The notes beneath the pieces are model-generated. The model was not told the DNA's origin and made no database searches. It was given only the letters and a program-made list of their open reading frames with translations. Position numbers and translations under genes: made by a program. Source: Acanthornis magna (taxonomy: Eukaryota; Chordata; Aves; Passeriformes; Acanthizidae). From it: a stretch of DNA of 64,000 nt. The DNA is taken from NCBI GenBank assembly GCA_036785705.1, contig JAWUZG010000056.1, positions 9,115,001-9,179,000 on the forward strand, given 5' to 3'. Below, in pieces: positions 1-12,800 of this stretch. The number at the start of each line of letters is the position of its first letter. Positions within the stretch are counted from its first letter, which is position 1.

Positions 1-100
1 TGCTGCTCCCACACCTTTCTGACAGGGAAAACCCAGGCACTGGGCTTGGGTAAATAACTAGGTGTAGGGGTAGGGTTATGCCTAGGCTTAGCATTAGGAG

Positions 101-274
101 ATCTAAAGGGCCTCGAGCTCCAGGAACACCAAAGCTGGAAAGGGCCTGCCAAGGCAAACGCGGCAAGGCCCCATCATGGCTGCTCCCACACCTTTCTGAT
201 CTGGACACGCCACAGGGTTGGGCACCTCGGCCCCTGCCACCAGCTGCCATTTGGCCTAGTGTTAGGGTTGAGAG
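101..274 (+). repeat. Half-monomer A (~174 bp subunit)
   Basis: The first half of the reference monomer. Its first 100 bp align to half B with about 16-18 mismatches by hand alignment, so the two halves are diverged copies of one ancestral subunit of about 175 bp. The last ~70 bp (from GGACACGCCACAGGG to the TTAGGGTT at its end) align poorly to half B. Across the array this half carries diagnostic variants: CACGCCACAGGGTTGGGC versus CACCCCACATGGGTGGGC, CCCCTGCC versus CCCCGGCC, and ACCAAAGCTGG versus ACCAGGGCTGG. Variant combinations travel together and mark the higher-order units. Confidence 0.9.
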
Positions 275-450
275 ATCTAAAGAGACTCGAGCTCCTGGAA
301 CACTGGGGCTGGAAAGGGCCTGCCAAGGCCATCGCAGCAGTGCCCCAACATTGCTGCTCCTCCATCTGTCTGATAGGGAAAACTTAGGTACTGGGCTTGG
401 GTAATTAACTAGGCTAGGGTTAGGGTTACGCCTAGGGTTAGGCTTAGGAG
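275..450 (+). repeat. Half-monomer B (~176 bp subunit) with telomere-like tail
   Basis: The second half of the reference monomer. It shares GATCTAAAG, CTCGAGCTCC, GGCTGGAAAGGGCCTGCC, GCTGCTCC and TCTGAT with half A, then diverges into a tail of about 65 bp. A widespread variant, AGATTTAAAGAGTTACAAGC, has lost AGATCT, CTCGAG and GAGCTC together; another, AGACCTAAAGAG, has lost only AGATCT. The length difference between 350- and 351-bp monomers comes mostly from the tail type. Confidence 0.9.
382..450 (+). repeat. TAGGG/TTAGGG-rich tail of half B
   Basis: This ~65-70-bp segment consists largely of TAGGGT, TTAGGG, TTAGGC and CTAGGC words, that is perfect and degenerate telomere hexamers. Four main tail types occur. 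T1 has TAAATAACTAGGTGTAGGGG (e.g. 50-70). T2 has TAATTAACTAGGCTAGGG (this copy). T3 has TAATTAACAAGGAGTAGGG (e.g. 1452-1470). T4 has TAAGGGAAATTAACTAGG (e.g. near 28,088). Each monomer keeps two to four exact TTAGGG, always G-rich on the + strand. The motif content is seen directly; origin from a telomere is inferred. Confidence 0.85.
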
Positions 451-3400
451 ATCTAAAGGGCCTCGAGCTCCAGGAACACCAGGGCTGGAAAGGGCCTGCC
501 AAGGCAAACGCGGCAAGGCCCCATCATGGCTGCTCTCACACCTTTCTGATCTGGACACGCCACAGGGTTGGGCACCTCGGCCCCTGCCACCAGCTGCCAT
601 TTGCCCTAGTGTTAGGGTTGAGAGATCTAAAGAGACTCGAGCTCCTGGAACACTGGGGCTGGAAAGGGCCTGCCAAGACCATCGCAGCAGTGCCCCAGCA
701 TTGCTGCTTCTCCATCTGTCTGATAGGGAAAACTTAGGTACTGGGCTTGGGTAATTAACTAGGCTAGGGTTAGGGTTACGCCTAGGGTTAGGCTTAGGAG
801 ATCTAAAGGGCCTCGAGCTCCAGGAACACCAGGGCTGGAAAGGGCCTGCCAAGGCAAACGCGGCAAGGCCCCATCATGGCTGCTCCCACACCTTTCTGAT
901 CTGGACACGCCACAGGGTTGGGCACCTCGGCCCCTGCCACCAGCTGCCATTTGGCCTAGAGTTAGGGTTGAGAGATTTAAAGAGTTACAAGCTCCGGGAA
1001 CACTGGGGCTGGAAAGGGCCTGCCAAGGCCATTGCAACAGTGCCCCAACATTGCTGCTCCTCCATCTTTCTGATAGGGAAAACCTAGGTACTGGGCTCAT
1101 GTAATTAACTAGGCTAGGGTTAGGGTTACACCTAGGGTTAGGGTTAGGAGATCTAAAGGGCCTCGAGCTCCAGGAACACCAGGGCTGGAAAGGGCCTGCC
1201 AAGGCAAACGCGGCAAGGCCCCATCATGGCTGCTCCCACACCTTTCTGATCTGGACACCCCACATGGGTGGGCACCTCAGCCCCTGCCACCAGCTGCCAT
1301 TTGGCCTAGTGTTAGGGTTGAGAGATCTAAAGAGCCTCGAGCTCTGGGAACACTGGGGCTGGAAAGGGCCTGCCAAGGCCATCGCAGCAGTGCCCCAACA
1401 TTGCTGCTCCTCCATCTTTCTGATAGGGAAAACCCTGGTAATGGGCTCAGGTAATTAACAAGGAGTAGGGTTAGGGTTACGTCTAGGCTTAACGTTAGGA
1501 GATCTAAAGGGCCTCAGGCTCCAGGAACACCAGGGCTGGACAGGGCCTGCCAAGGCAAACGCGGCAAGGCCCCATCATGGCTGCTCCCACACCTTTCTGA
1601 TCTGGATACGCCACAGGGTTGGGCACCTCGGCCCCTGCCACCAGCTGCCATTTGGCCTAGTGTTAGGGTTGAGAGATCTAAAGAGACTCGAGCTCCTGGA
1701 AAACTGGGGCTGGAAAGGGCCTGCCAAGGCCATCGCAGCACTGCCCCAACATTGCTGCTCCTTCATCTGTCTGATAGGGAAAACTTAGGTACTGGGCTTG
1801 GGTAATTAACTAGGCTAGGGTTAGGGTTACACCTAGGGTTAGGGTCAGGAGATCTAAAGGGCCTCGAGCTCCAGGAACACCAGGGCTGGAAAGGGCCTGC
1901 CAAGGCAAACGCGGCAAGGCCCCATCATGGCTGCTCCCACACCTTTCTGATCTGGACACCCCACATGGCTGGGCACCTCAGCCCCTGCCACCAGCTGCCA
2001 TTTGGCCTAGTGTTAGGGTTGAGAGATCTAAAGAGCCTCGAGCTCTGGGAACACTGGGGCTGGAAAGGGCCTGCCAAGGCCATCGCAGCAGTGCCCCAAC
2101 ATTGCTGCTCCTCCATCTTTCTGATGGGGAAAACCCAGGCATTCGGCTTGGGTAAATAACTAGGTGTAGGGGTAGGGTTATGCCTAGGCTTAGCATTAGG
2201 AGATTTAAAGGGCCTCGAGCTCCGGGAACACCAAAGCTGGAAAGGGCCTGCCAAGGCAAACGCGGCAAGGCCCCATCATGGCTGCTCCCACACCTTTCTG
2301 ATCTGGACACGCCACAGGGTTGGGCACCTCGGCCCCTGCCACCAGCTGCCATTTGGCCTAGTGTTAGGGTTGAGAGATCTAAAGAGACTCGAGCTCCTGG
2401 AATACTGGGGCTGGAAAGGGCCTGCCAAGGCCATCGCAGCAGTGCCCCAACATTGCTGCTCCTCCATCTTTCTGATAGGGAAAACCCTGGTAATGGGCTC
2501 AGGTAATTAACAAGGAGTAGGGTTAGGGTTACGTCTAGGCTTAACGTTAGGAGATCTAAAGGGCCTCGAGCTCCAGGAACACCAGGGCTGGAAAGGGCCT
2601 GCCAAGGCAAACGCGGCAAGACCCCATCATGGCTGCTCTCACACCTTTCTGATCTGGACACCCCACATGGGTGGGCACCTCGGCCCCGGCCACCAGCTGC
2701 CATTTGGCTTAGAGTTAGGGTTGAGAGATTTAAAGAGTTACAAGCTCCGGGAACACTGGGGCTGGAAAGGGCCTGCCAAGGCCATCGCAGCAGTGCCCCA
2801 ACATTGCTGCTCCTCCACCTGTCTGATAGGGAAAACCTAGGTACTGGGCTCGGGTAATTAACTAGGCTAGGGTTAGGGTTACGCCTAGGGTTAGGGTTAG
2901 GAGATCTAAAGGGCCTCGAGCTCCAGGAACACCAGGGCTGGAAAGGGCCTGCCAAGGCAAACGCGGCAAGGCCCCATCATGCCTGCTCCCACACCTTTCT
3001 GATCTGGACACCCCACATGGGTGGGCACCTCAGCCCCTGCCACCAGCTGCCATTTGGCCTAGTATTAGGGTTGAGAGATTTAAAGACCCTCGAGCTCTGG
3101 GAACACTGGGGCTGGAAAGGGCCTGCCAAGGCCATCGCAGCAGTGCCCCAACATTGCTGCTCCTCCGTCTTTCTGATAGGAAAAACACAGGCAATGGGCT
3201 TGGGTAAATAACTAGGTGTAGGGGTAGGGTTATGCCTAGGCTTAGCATTAGGAGATCTAAAGGGCCTCGAGCTCCAGGAACACCAAAGCTGGAAAGGGCC
3301 TGCCAAGGCAAACGCGGCAAGGCCCCATCATGGCTGCTCCCACACCTTTCTGATCTGGACACGCCACAGGGTTGGGCACCTCGGCCCCTGCCACCAGCTG

Positions 3401-4619
3401 CCATTTGGCCTAGTGTTAGGGTTGAGAGATCTAAAGAGCCTCGAGCTCTGGGAACACTGGGGCTGGAAAGGGCCTGCCAAGGCCATCGCAGCAGTGCCCC
3501 AACATTGCTGCTCCTCCATCTTTCTGATAGGGAAAACCCTGGTAATGGGCTCAGGTAATTAACAAGGAGTAGGGTTCGGGTTACGTCTAGGCTTAACGTT
3601 AGGAGATCTAAAGGGCCTCGAGCTCCAGGAACACCAGGGCTGGAAAGGGCCTGCCAAGGCAAACGCGGCAAGGCCCCATCATGGCTGCTCCCACACCTTT
3701 CTGATCTGGACACGCCACAGGGTTGGGCACCTCGGCCCCTGCCACCAGCTGCCATTTGGCCTAGTGTTAGGGTTGAGAGATCTAAAGAGACTCGAGCTCC
3801 TGGAACACTGGGGCTGGAAAGGGCCTGCCAAGACCATCGCAGCAGTGCCCCAACACTGCTGCTCCCACACCTTTCTGATAGGGAAAACCCAGGCACTGGG
3901 CTTGGGTAAATAACGAGGTGTAGGGGTAGGGTTATGCCAAGGCTTAGCATTAGGAGATCTAAAGGGCCTCGAGCTCCAGGAACACCAAAGCTGGAAAGGG
4001 CCTGCCAAGGCAAACGCAGCAAGGCCCCATCATGGCTGCTCCCACACCTTTCTGATCTGGACACCCCACAGGGTTGGGCATCTCGGCCCCGGCCACCAGC
4101 TGCCATTTGGCCTAGTGTTAGGGTTGAGAGATCTAAAGACCCTCGAGCTCTGGGAACACTGGGGCTGGAAAGGGCCTGCCAAGGCCATCGCAGCAGTGCC
4201 CCAACATTGCTGCTCCTCCATCTTTCTGATAGGGAAAACCGTGGTAATGGGCTCAGGTAATTAACAAGGAGTAGGGTTAGGGTTACGTCTAGGCTTAACG
4301 TTAGGAGATCTAAAGGGCCTCAGGCTCCAGGAACACCAGGGCTGGAAAGGGCCTGCCAAGGCAAACGCGGCAAGGCCCCATCATGGCTGCTCCCACACCT
4401 TTCTGATCTGGATACGCCACAGGGTTGGGCACCTCGGCCCCTGCCACCAGCTGCCATTTGGCCTAGTGTTAGGGTTGAGAGATCTAAAGAGACTCGAGCT
4501 CCTGGAAAACTGAGGCTGGAAAGGGCCTGCCAAGGCCATCGCAGCAGTGCCCCAACATTGCTGCTCCTTCATCTGTCTGATAGGGAAAACCTAGGTACTG
4601 GGCTTGGGTAATTAACTAG

Positions 4620-7600
4620 GCTAGGGTTAGGGTTACACCTAGGGTAAGGGTTAGGAGATCTAAAGGGCCTCGAGCTCCAGGAACACCAAAGCTGGAAAGG
4701 GCCTGCCAAGGCAAACGCGGCAAGGCCCCATCATGGCTGCTCCCACACCTTTCTGATCTGGATACGCCACAGGGTTGGGCACCTCGGCCCCTGCCACCAG
4801 CTGCCATTTGGCCTAGTGTTAGGGTTGAGAGATCTAAAGAGACTCGAGCTCCTGGAAAACTGGGGCTGGAAAGGGCGTGCCAAGGCCATCGCAGCAGTGC
4901 CCCAACATTGCTGCTCCTTCATCTGTCTGATAGGGAAAACTTAGGTACTGGCCTTGGGTAATTAACTAGGCTAGGGTTAGGGTTACACCTAGGGTTAGGG
5001 TCAGGAGATCTAAAGGGCCTCGAGCTCCAGGAACACCAGGGCTGGAAAGGGCCTGCCAAGGCAAACGCGGCAAGGCCCCATCATGGCTGCTCCCACACCT
5101 TTCTGATCTGGACACCCCACATGGGTGGGCACCTCAGCCCCTGCCACCAGCTGCCATTTGGCCTAGTGTTAGGGTTGAGAGATCTAAAGAGCCTCGAGCT
5201 CTGGGAACACTGGGGCTGGAAAGGGCCTGCCAAGGCCATCGCAGCAGTGCCCCAACATTGCTGCTCCTCCATCTTTCTGATGGGGAAAACCCAGGCATTC
5301 GGCTTGGGTAAATAACTAGGTGTAGGGGTAGGGTTATGCCTAGGCTTAGCATTAGGAGATTTAAAGGGCCTCGAGCTCCGGGAACACCAAAGCTGGAAAG
5401 GGCCTGCCAAGGCAAACGCGGCAAGGCCCCATCATGGCTGCTCCCACACCTTTCTGATCTGGACACGCCACAGGGTTGGGCACCTCGGCCCCTGCCACCA
5501 GCTGCCATTTGGCCTAGTGTTAGGGTTGAGAGATCTAAAGAGACTCGAGCTCTGGGAACACTGGGGCTGGAAAGGGCCTGCCAAAGCCATCGCAGCAGTG
5601 CCCCAACATTGCTGCTCCTCCATCTTTCTGATAGGGAAAACCCTGGTAATGGGCTCAGGTAATTAACAAGGAGTAGGGTTAGGGTTACGTCTAGGCTTAA
5701 CGTTAGGAGATCTAAAGGGCCTCGAGCTCCAGGAACACCAGGGCTGGAAAGGGCCTGCCAAGGCAAACGCGGCAAGACCCCATCATGGCTGCTCCCACAC
5801 CTTTCTGATCTGGACACGCCACATGGGTGGGCACCTCGGCCCCGGCCACCAGCTGCCATTTGGCTTAGAGTTAGGGTTGAGAGATTTAAAGAGTTACAAG
5901 CTCCGGGAACACTGGGGCTGGAAAGGGCCTGCCAAGGCCATCGCAGCAGTGCCCCAACATTGCTGCTCCTCCATCTGTCCGATAGGGAAAACCTAGGTAC
6001 TGGGCTCGGGTAATTAACTAGGCTAGGGTTAGGGTTACGCCTAGGGTTAGGCTTAGGAGATCTAAAGGGCCTCGAGCTCCAGGAACACCAGGGCTGGAAA
6101 GGGCCTGCCAAGGCAAACGCGGCAAGGCCCCATCATGGCTGCTCCCACACCTTTCTGATCTGGACACCCCACATGGGTGGGCACCTCAGCCCCTGCCACC
6201 AGCTGCCATTTGGCCTAGTATTAGGGTTGAGAGATCTAAAGAGACTCGAGCTCTGGGAACACTGGGGCTGGAAAGGGCCTGCCAAGGCCATCGCAGCAGT
6301 GCCCCAACATTGCTGCTCCTCCATCTTTCTGATGGGGAAAACCCAGGCATTGGGCTTGGGTAAATAACTAGGTGTAGGGGTAGGGTTATGCCTAGGCTTA
6401 GCATTAGGAGATCTAAAGGGCCTCGAGCTCCAGGAACACCAAAGCTGGAAAGGGCCTGCCAAGGCAAACGCGGCAAGGCCCCATCATGGCTGCTCCCACA
6501 CCTTTCTGATCTGGACACGCCACAGGGTTGGGCACCTCGGCCCCTGCCACCAGCTGCCATTTGGCCTAGTGTTAGGGTTGAGAGACCTAAAGAGACTCGA
6601 GCTCTGGGAACACTGGGGCTGGAAAGGGCCTGCCAAGGCCATCGCAGCAGTGCCCCAACATTGCTGCTCCTCCATCTGTCTGATAGGGAAAACCCTGGTA
6701 ATGGGCTCAGGTAATTAACAAGGAGTAGGGTTCGGGTTACGTCTAGGCTTAACGTTAGGAGATCTAAAGGGCCTCGAGCTCCAGGAACACCAGGGCTGGA
6801 AAGGGCCTGCCAAGGCAAACGCGGCAAGACCCCATCATGGCTGCTCCCACACCTTTCTGATCTGGACACGCCACAGGGTTGGGCACCTCGGCCCCTGCCA
6901 CCAGCTGCCATTTGGCCTAGTGTTAGGGTTGAGAGATCTAAAGAGACTCGAGCTCCTGGAACACTGGGGCTGGAAAGGGCCTGCCAAGACCATCGCAGCA
7001 GTGCCCCAACACTGCTGCTCCCACACCTTTCTGATAGGGAAAACCCAGGCACTGGGCTTGGGTAAATAACTAGGTGTAGGGGTAGGGTTATGCCTAGGCT
7101 TAGCATTAGGAGATCTAAAGGGCCTCGAGCTCCAGGAACACCAAAGCTGGAAAGGGCCTGCCAAGGGAAAAGCGGCAAGGCCCCATCATGGCTGCTCCCA
7201 CACCTTTCTGATCTGGACACGCCACAGGGTTGGGCACCTCGGCCCCTGCCACCAGCTGCCATTTGGCCTAGTGTTAGGGTTGAGAGATCTAAAGAGACTC
7301 GAGCTCCTGGAACACTGGGGCTGGAAAGGGCCTGCCAAGGCCATCGCAGCAGTGCCCCAACATTGCTGCTCCTCCATCTGTCTGATAGGGAAAACTTAGG
7401 TACTGGGCTTGGGTAATTAACTAGGCTAGGGTTAGGGTTACGACTAGGGTTAGGCTTAGGAGATCTAAAGGGCCTCGAGCTCCAGGAACACCAGGGCTGG
7501 AAAGGGCCTGCCAAGGCAAACGCGGCAAGGCCCCATCATGGCTGCTCTCACACCTTTCTGATCTGGACACGCCACAGGGTTGGGCACCTCGGCCCCTGCC

Positions 7601-9877
7601 ACCAGCTGCCATTTGCCCTAGTGTTAGGGTTGAGAGATCTAAAGAGACTCGAGCTCCTGGAACACTGGGGCTGGAAAGGGCCTGCCAAGACCATCGCAGC
7701 AGTGCCCCAGCATTGCTGCTTCTCCATCTGTCTGATAGGGAAAACTTAGGTACTGGGCTTGGGTAATTAACTAGGCTAGGGTTAGGGTTACGCCTAGGGT
7801 TAGGCTTAGGAGATCTAAAGGGCCTCGAGCTCCAGGAACACCAGGGCTGGAAAGGGCCTGCCAAGGCAAACGCGGCAAGGCCCCATCATGGCTGCTCTCA
7901 CACCTTTCTGATCTGGACACGCCACAGGGTTGGGCACCTCGGCCCCTGCCACCAGCTGCCATTTGGCCTAGAGTTAGGGTTGAGAGATTTAAAGAGTTAC
8001 AAGCTCCGGGAACACTGGGGCTGGAAAGGGCCTGCCAAGGCCATTGCAACAGTGCCCCAACATTGCTGCTCCTCCATCTTTCTGATAGGGAAAACCTAGG
8101 TACTGGGCTCAGGTAATTAACTAGGCTAGGGTTAGGGTTACACCTAGGGTTAGGGTTAGGAGATCTAAAGGGCCTCGAGCTCCAGGAACACCAGGGCTGG
8201 AAAGGGCCTGCCAAGGCAAACGCGGCAAGGCCCCATCATGGCTGCTCCCACACCTTTCTGATCTGGACACCCCACATGGGTGGGCACCTCAGCCCCTGCC
8301 ACCAGCTGCCATTTGGCCTAGTGTTAGGGTTGAGAGATCTAAAGAGCCTCGAGCTCTGGGAACACTGGGGCTGGAAAGGGCCTGCCAAGGCCATCGCAGC
8401 AGTGCCCCAACATTGCTGCTCCTCCATCTTTCTGATAGGGAAAACCCTGGTAATGGGCTCAGGTAATTAACAAGGAGTAGGGTTAGGGTTACGTCTAGGC
8501 TTAACGTTAGGAGATCTAAAGGGCCTCAGGCTCCAGGAACACCAGGGCTGGACAGGGCCTGCCAAGGCAAACGCGGCAAGGCCCCATCATGGCTGCTCCC
8601 ACACCTTTCTGATCTGGATACGCCACAGGGTTGGGCACCTCGGCCCCTGCCACCAGCTGCCATTTGGCCTAGTGTTAGGGTTGAGAGATCTAAAGAGACT
8701 CGAGCTCCTGGAAAACTGGGGCTGGAAAGGGCCTGCCAAGGCCATCGCAGCACTGCCCCAACATTGCTGCTCCTTCATCTGTCTGATAGGGAAAACTTAG
8801 GTACTGGGCTTGGGTAATTAACTAGGCTAGGGTTAGGGTTACACCTAGGGTTAGGGTCAGGAGATCTAAAGGGCCTCGAGCTCCAGGAACACCAGGGCTG
8901 GAAAGGGCCTGCCAAGGCAAACGCGGCAAGGCCCCATCATGGCTGCTCCCACACCTTTCTGATCTGGACACCCCACATGGCTGGGCACCTCAGCCCCTGC
9001 CACCAGCTGCCATTTGGCCTAGTGTTAGGGTTGAGAGATCTAAAGAGCCTCGAGCTCTGGGAACACTGGGGCTGGAAAGGGCCTGCCAAGGCCATCGCAG
9101 CAGTGCCCCAACATTGCTGCTCCTCCATCTTTCTGATGGGGAAAACCCAGGCATTGGGCTTGGGTAAATAACTAGGTGTAGGGGTAGGGTTATGCCTAGG
9201 CTTAGCATTAGGAGATTTAAAGGGCCTCGAGCTCCGGGAACACCAAAGCTGGAAAGGGCCTGCCAAGGCAAACGCGGCAAGGCCCCATCATGGCTGCTCC
9301 CACACCTTTCTGATCTGGACACGCCACAGGGTTGGGCACCTCGGCCCCTGCCACCAGCTGCCATTTGGCCTAGTGTTAGGGTTGAGAGATCTAAAGAGAC
9401 TCGAGCTCCTGGAATACTGGGGCTGGAAAGGGCCTGCCAAGGCCATCGCAGCAGTGCCCCAACATTGCTGCTCCTCCATCTTTCTGATAGGGAAAACCCT
9501 GGTAATGGGCTCAGGTAATTAACAAGGAGTAGGGTTAGGGTTACGTCTAGGCTTAACGTTAGGAGATCTAAAGGGCCTCGAGCTCCAGGAACACCAGGGC
9601 TGGAAAGGGCCTGCCAAGGCAAACGCGGCAAGACCCCATCATGGCTGCTCCCACACCTTTCTGATCTGGACACGCCACATGGGTGGGCACCTCGGCCCCG
9701 GCCACCAGCTGCCATTTGGCTTAGAGTTAGGGTTGAGAGATTTAAAGAGTTACAAGCTCCGGGAACACTGGGGCTGGAAAGGGCCTGCCAAGGCCATCGC
9801 AGCAGTGCCCCAACATTGCTGCTCCTCCATCTGTCTGATAGGGAAAACCTAGGTACTGGGCTCGGGTAATTAACTAG
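4620..9877 (+). repeat. 15-monomer higher-order unit, copy 1 (5,258 bp)
   Basis: Diagnostic variants recur 5,258 bp downstream through this stretch. T1 tails at 5,336, 6,388, 7,090 and 9,192 reappear at 10,594, 11,646, 12,348 and 14,450. Rare private changes are shared too, such as AAAGGGCGTGCCAAGG (near 4,870 and 10,128) and GAGACCTAAAG in a type A context (near 6,580 and 11,840). 5,258 is 15 times the mean monomer. The start chosen is arbitrary to about one monomer; the two units simply abut. Confidence 0.85.
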
Positions 9878-12800
9878 GCTAGGGTTAGGGTTACGCCTAG
9901 GGTTAGGGTTAGGAGATCTAAAGGGCCTCGAGCTCCAGGAACACCAGGGCTGGAAAGGGCCTGCCAAGGCAAACGCGGCAAGGCCCCATCATGGCTGCTC
10001 CCACACCTTTCTGATCTGGATACGCCACAGGGTTGGGCACCTCGGCCCCTGCCACCAGCTGCCATTTGGCCTAGTGTTAGGGTTGAGAGATCTAAAGAGA
10101 CTCGAGCTCCTGGAAAACTGGGGCTGGAAAGGGCGTGCCAAGGCCATCGCAGCAGTGCCCCAACATTGCTGCTCCTTCATCTGTCTGATAGGGAAAACTT
10201 AGGTACTGGCCTTGGGTAATTAACTAGGCTAGGGTTAGGGTTACACCTAGGGTTAGGGTCAGGAGATCTAAAGGGCCTCGAGCTCCAGGAACACCAGGGC
10301 TGGAAAGGGCCTGCCAAGGCAAACGCGGCAAGGCCCCATCATGGCTGCTCCCACACCTTTCTGATCTGGACACCCCACATGGGTGGGCACCTCAGCCCCT
10401 GCCACCAGCTGCCATTTGGCCTAGTGTTAGGGTTGAGAGATCTAAAGAGCCTCGAGCTCTGGGAACACTGGGGCTGGAAAGGGCCTGCCAAGGCCATCGC
10501 AGCAGTGCCCCAACATTGCTGCTCCTCCATCTTTCTGATGGGGAAAACCCAGGCATTCGGCTTGGGTAAATAACTAGGTGTAGGGGTAGGGTTATGCCTA
10601 GGCTTAGCATTAGGAGATTTAAAGGGCCTCGAGCTCCGGGAACACCAAAGCTGGAAAGGGCCTGCCAAGGCAAACGCGGCAAGGCCCCATCATGGCTGCT
10701 CCCACACCTTTCTGATCTGGACACGCCACAGGGTTGGGCACCTCGGCCCCTGCCACCAGCTGCCATTTGGCCTAGTGTTAGGGTTGAGAGATCTAAAGAG
10801 ACTCGAGCTCTGGGAACACTGGGGCTGGAAAGGGCCTGCCAAAGCCATCGCAGCAGTGCCCCAACATTGCTGCTCCTCCATCTTTCTGATAGGGAAAACC
10901 CTGGTAATGGGCTCAGGTAATTAACAAGGAGTAGGGTTAGGGTTACGTCTAGGCTTAACGTTAGGAGATCTAAAGGGCCTCGAGCTCCAGGAACACCAGG
11001 GCTGGAAAGGGCCTGCCAAGGCAAACGCGGCAAGACCCCATCATGGCTGCTCCCACACCTTTCTGATCTGGACACGCCACATGGGTGGGCACCTCGGCCC
11101 CGGCCACCAGCTGCCATTTGGCTTAGAGTTAGGGTTGAGAGATTTAAAGAGTTACAAGCTCCGGGAACACTGGGGCTGGAAAGGGCCTGCCAAGGCCATC
11201 GCAGCAGTGCCCCAACATTGCTGCTCCTCCATCTGTCCGATAGGGAAAACCTAGGTACTGGGCTCGGGTAATTAACTAGGCTAGGGTTAGGGTTACGCCT
11301 AGGGTTAGGCTTAGGAGATCTAAAGGGCCTCGAGCTCCAGGAACACCAGGGCTGGAAAGGGCCTGCCAAGGCAAACGCGGCAAGGCCCCATCATGGCTGC
11401 TCCCACACCTTTCTGATCTGGACACCCCACATGGGTGGGCACCTCAGCCCCTGCCACCAGCTGCCATTTGGCCTAGTATTAGGGTTGAGAGATCTAAAGA
11501 GACTCGAGCTCTGGGAACACTGGGGCTGGAAAGGGCCTGCCAAGGCCATCGCAGCAGTGCCCCAACATTGCTGCTCCTCCATCTTTCTGATGGGGAAAAC
11601 CCAGGCATTGGGCTTGGGTAAATAACTAGGTGTAGGGGTAGGGTTATGCCTAGGCTTAGCATTAGGAGATCTAAAGGGCCTCGAGCTCCAGGAACACCAA
11701 AGCTGGAAAGGGCCTGCCAAGGCAAACGCGGCAAGGCCCCATCATGGCTGCTCCCACACCTTTCTGATCTGGACACGCCACAGGGTTGGGCACCTCGGCC
11801 CCTGCCACCAGCTGCCATTTGGCCTAGTGTTAGGGTTGAGAGACCTAAAGAGACTCGAGCTCTGGGAACACTGGGGCTGGAAAGGGCCTGCCAAGGCCAT
11901 CGCAGCAGTGCCCCAACATTGCTGCTCCTCCATCTGTCTGATAGGGAAAACCCTGGTAATGGGCTCAGGTAATTAACAAGGAGTAGGGTTCGGGTTACGT
12001 CTAGGCTTAACGTTAGGAGATCTAAAGGGCCTCGAGCTCCAGGAACACCAGGGCTGGAAAGGGCCTGCCAAGGCAAACGCGGCAAGACCCCATCATGGCT
12101 GCTCCCACACCTTTCTGATCTGGACACGCCACAGGGTTGGGCACCTCGGCCCCTGCCACCAGCTGCCATTTGGCCTAGTGTTAGGGTTGAGAGATCTAAA
12201 GAGACTCGAGCTCCTGGAACACTGGGGCTGGAAAGGGCCTGCCAAGACCATCGCAGCAGTGCCCCAACACTGCTGCTCCCACACCTTTCTGATAGGGAAA
12301 ACCCAGGCACTGGGCTTGGGTAAATAACTAGGTGTAGGGGTAGGGTTATGCCTAGGCTTAGCATTAGGAGATCTAAAGGGCCTCGAGCTCCAGGAACACC
12401 AAAGCTGGAAAGGGCCTGCCAAGGCAAACGCGGCAAGGCCCCATCATGGCTGCTCCCACACCTTTCTGATCTGGACACGCCACAGGGTTGGGCACCTCGG
12501 CCCCTGCCACCAGCTGCCATTTGGCCTAGTGTTAGGGTTGAGAGATCTAAAGAGACTCGAGCTCCTGGAACACTGGGGCTGGAAAGGGCCTGCCAAGGCC
12601 ATCGCAGCAGTGCCCCAACATTGCTGCTCCTCCATCTGTCTGATAGGGAAAACTTAGGTACTGGGCTTGGGTAATTAACTAGGCTAGGGTTAGGGTTACG
12701 ACTAGGGTTAGGCTTAGGAGATCTAAAGGGCCTCGAGCTCCAGGAACACCAGGGCTGGAAAGGGCCTGCCAAGGCAAACGCGGCAAGGCCCCATCATGGC

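Larger units (their letters stand above)
101..450 (+). repeat. Representative monomer (350 bp, two-half structure)
   Basis: This copy serves as a reference. It starts at ATCTAA after the first AGATCT (99-104). CTCGAG lies at 112-117 and overlaps GAGCTC at 115-120. CAGCTG is at 241-246 and a TTAGGG at 262-267. Half B opens with a second AGATCT at 273-278, followed by CTCGAG at 286-291 and GAGCTC at 289-294. The dyad GCAGCAGTG (334-342) / CATTGCTGC (349-357) follows, then the TAGGG-rich tail to 450 with TTAGGG at 420-425. The next unit begins at 451. The choice of start point is arbitrary in a tandem array. Confidence 0.95.

Noticed and set aside
309..325. NFI-like or other factor site at GGCCTGCCAAGGCC
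   Set aside because: It contains a short inverted repeat (GGCCT / AGGCC around GCCA) and a GCCAA half-site, but not the full TTGGC-N5-GCCAA palindrome, so no site is called.
78..404. Repeated 108-111-codon plus-strand frame starting at TTATGCC in T1 tails
   Set aside because: It occurs dozens of times because ATG arises in the tail variant GGGTTATGCC. It is a property of the repeat, with no Kozak, promoter or splicing support that I can see.
420..450. True telomere tract
   Set aside because: Only two to four exact TTAGGG per monomer, interrupted by CTAGGC, TTACGCC and similar words. There is no long uninterrupted hexamer run anywhere in the window.
6186..7514. 442-codon minus-strand frame (and equivalents) as a protein gene
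   Set aside because: The frame merely runs through about four satellite monomers. Starts and stops move with monomer variants, overlapping frames on both strands are equally open, differences between copies change residues freely, and no domain is recognisable.
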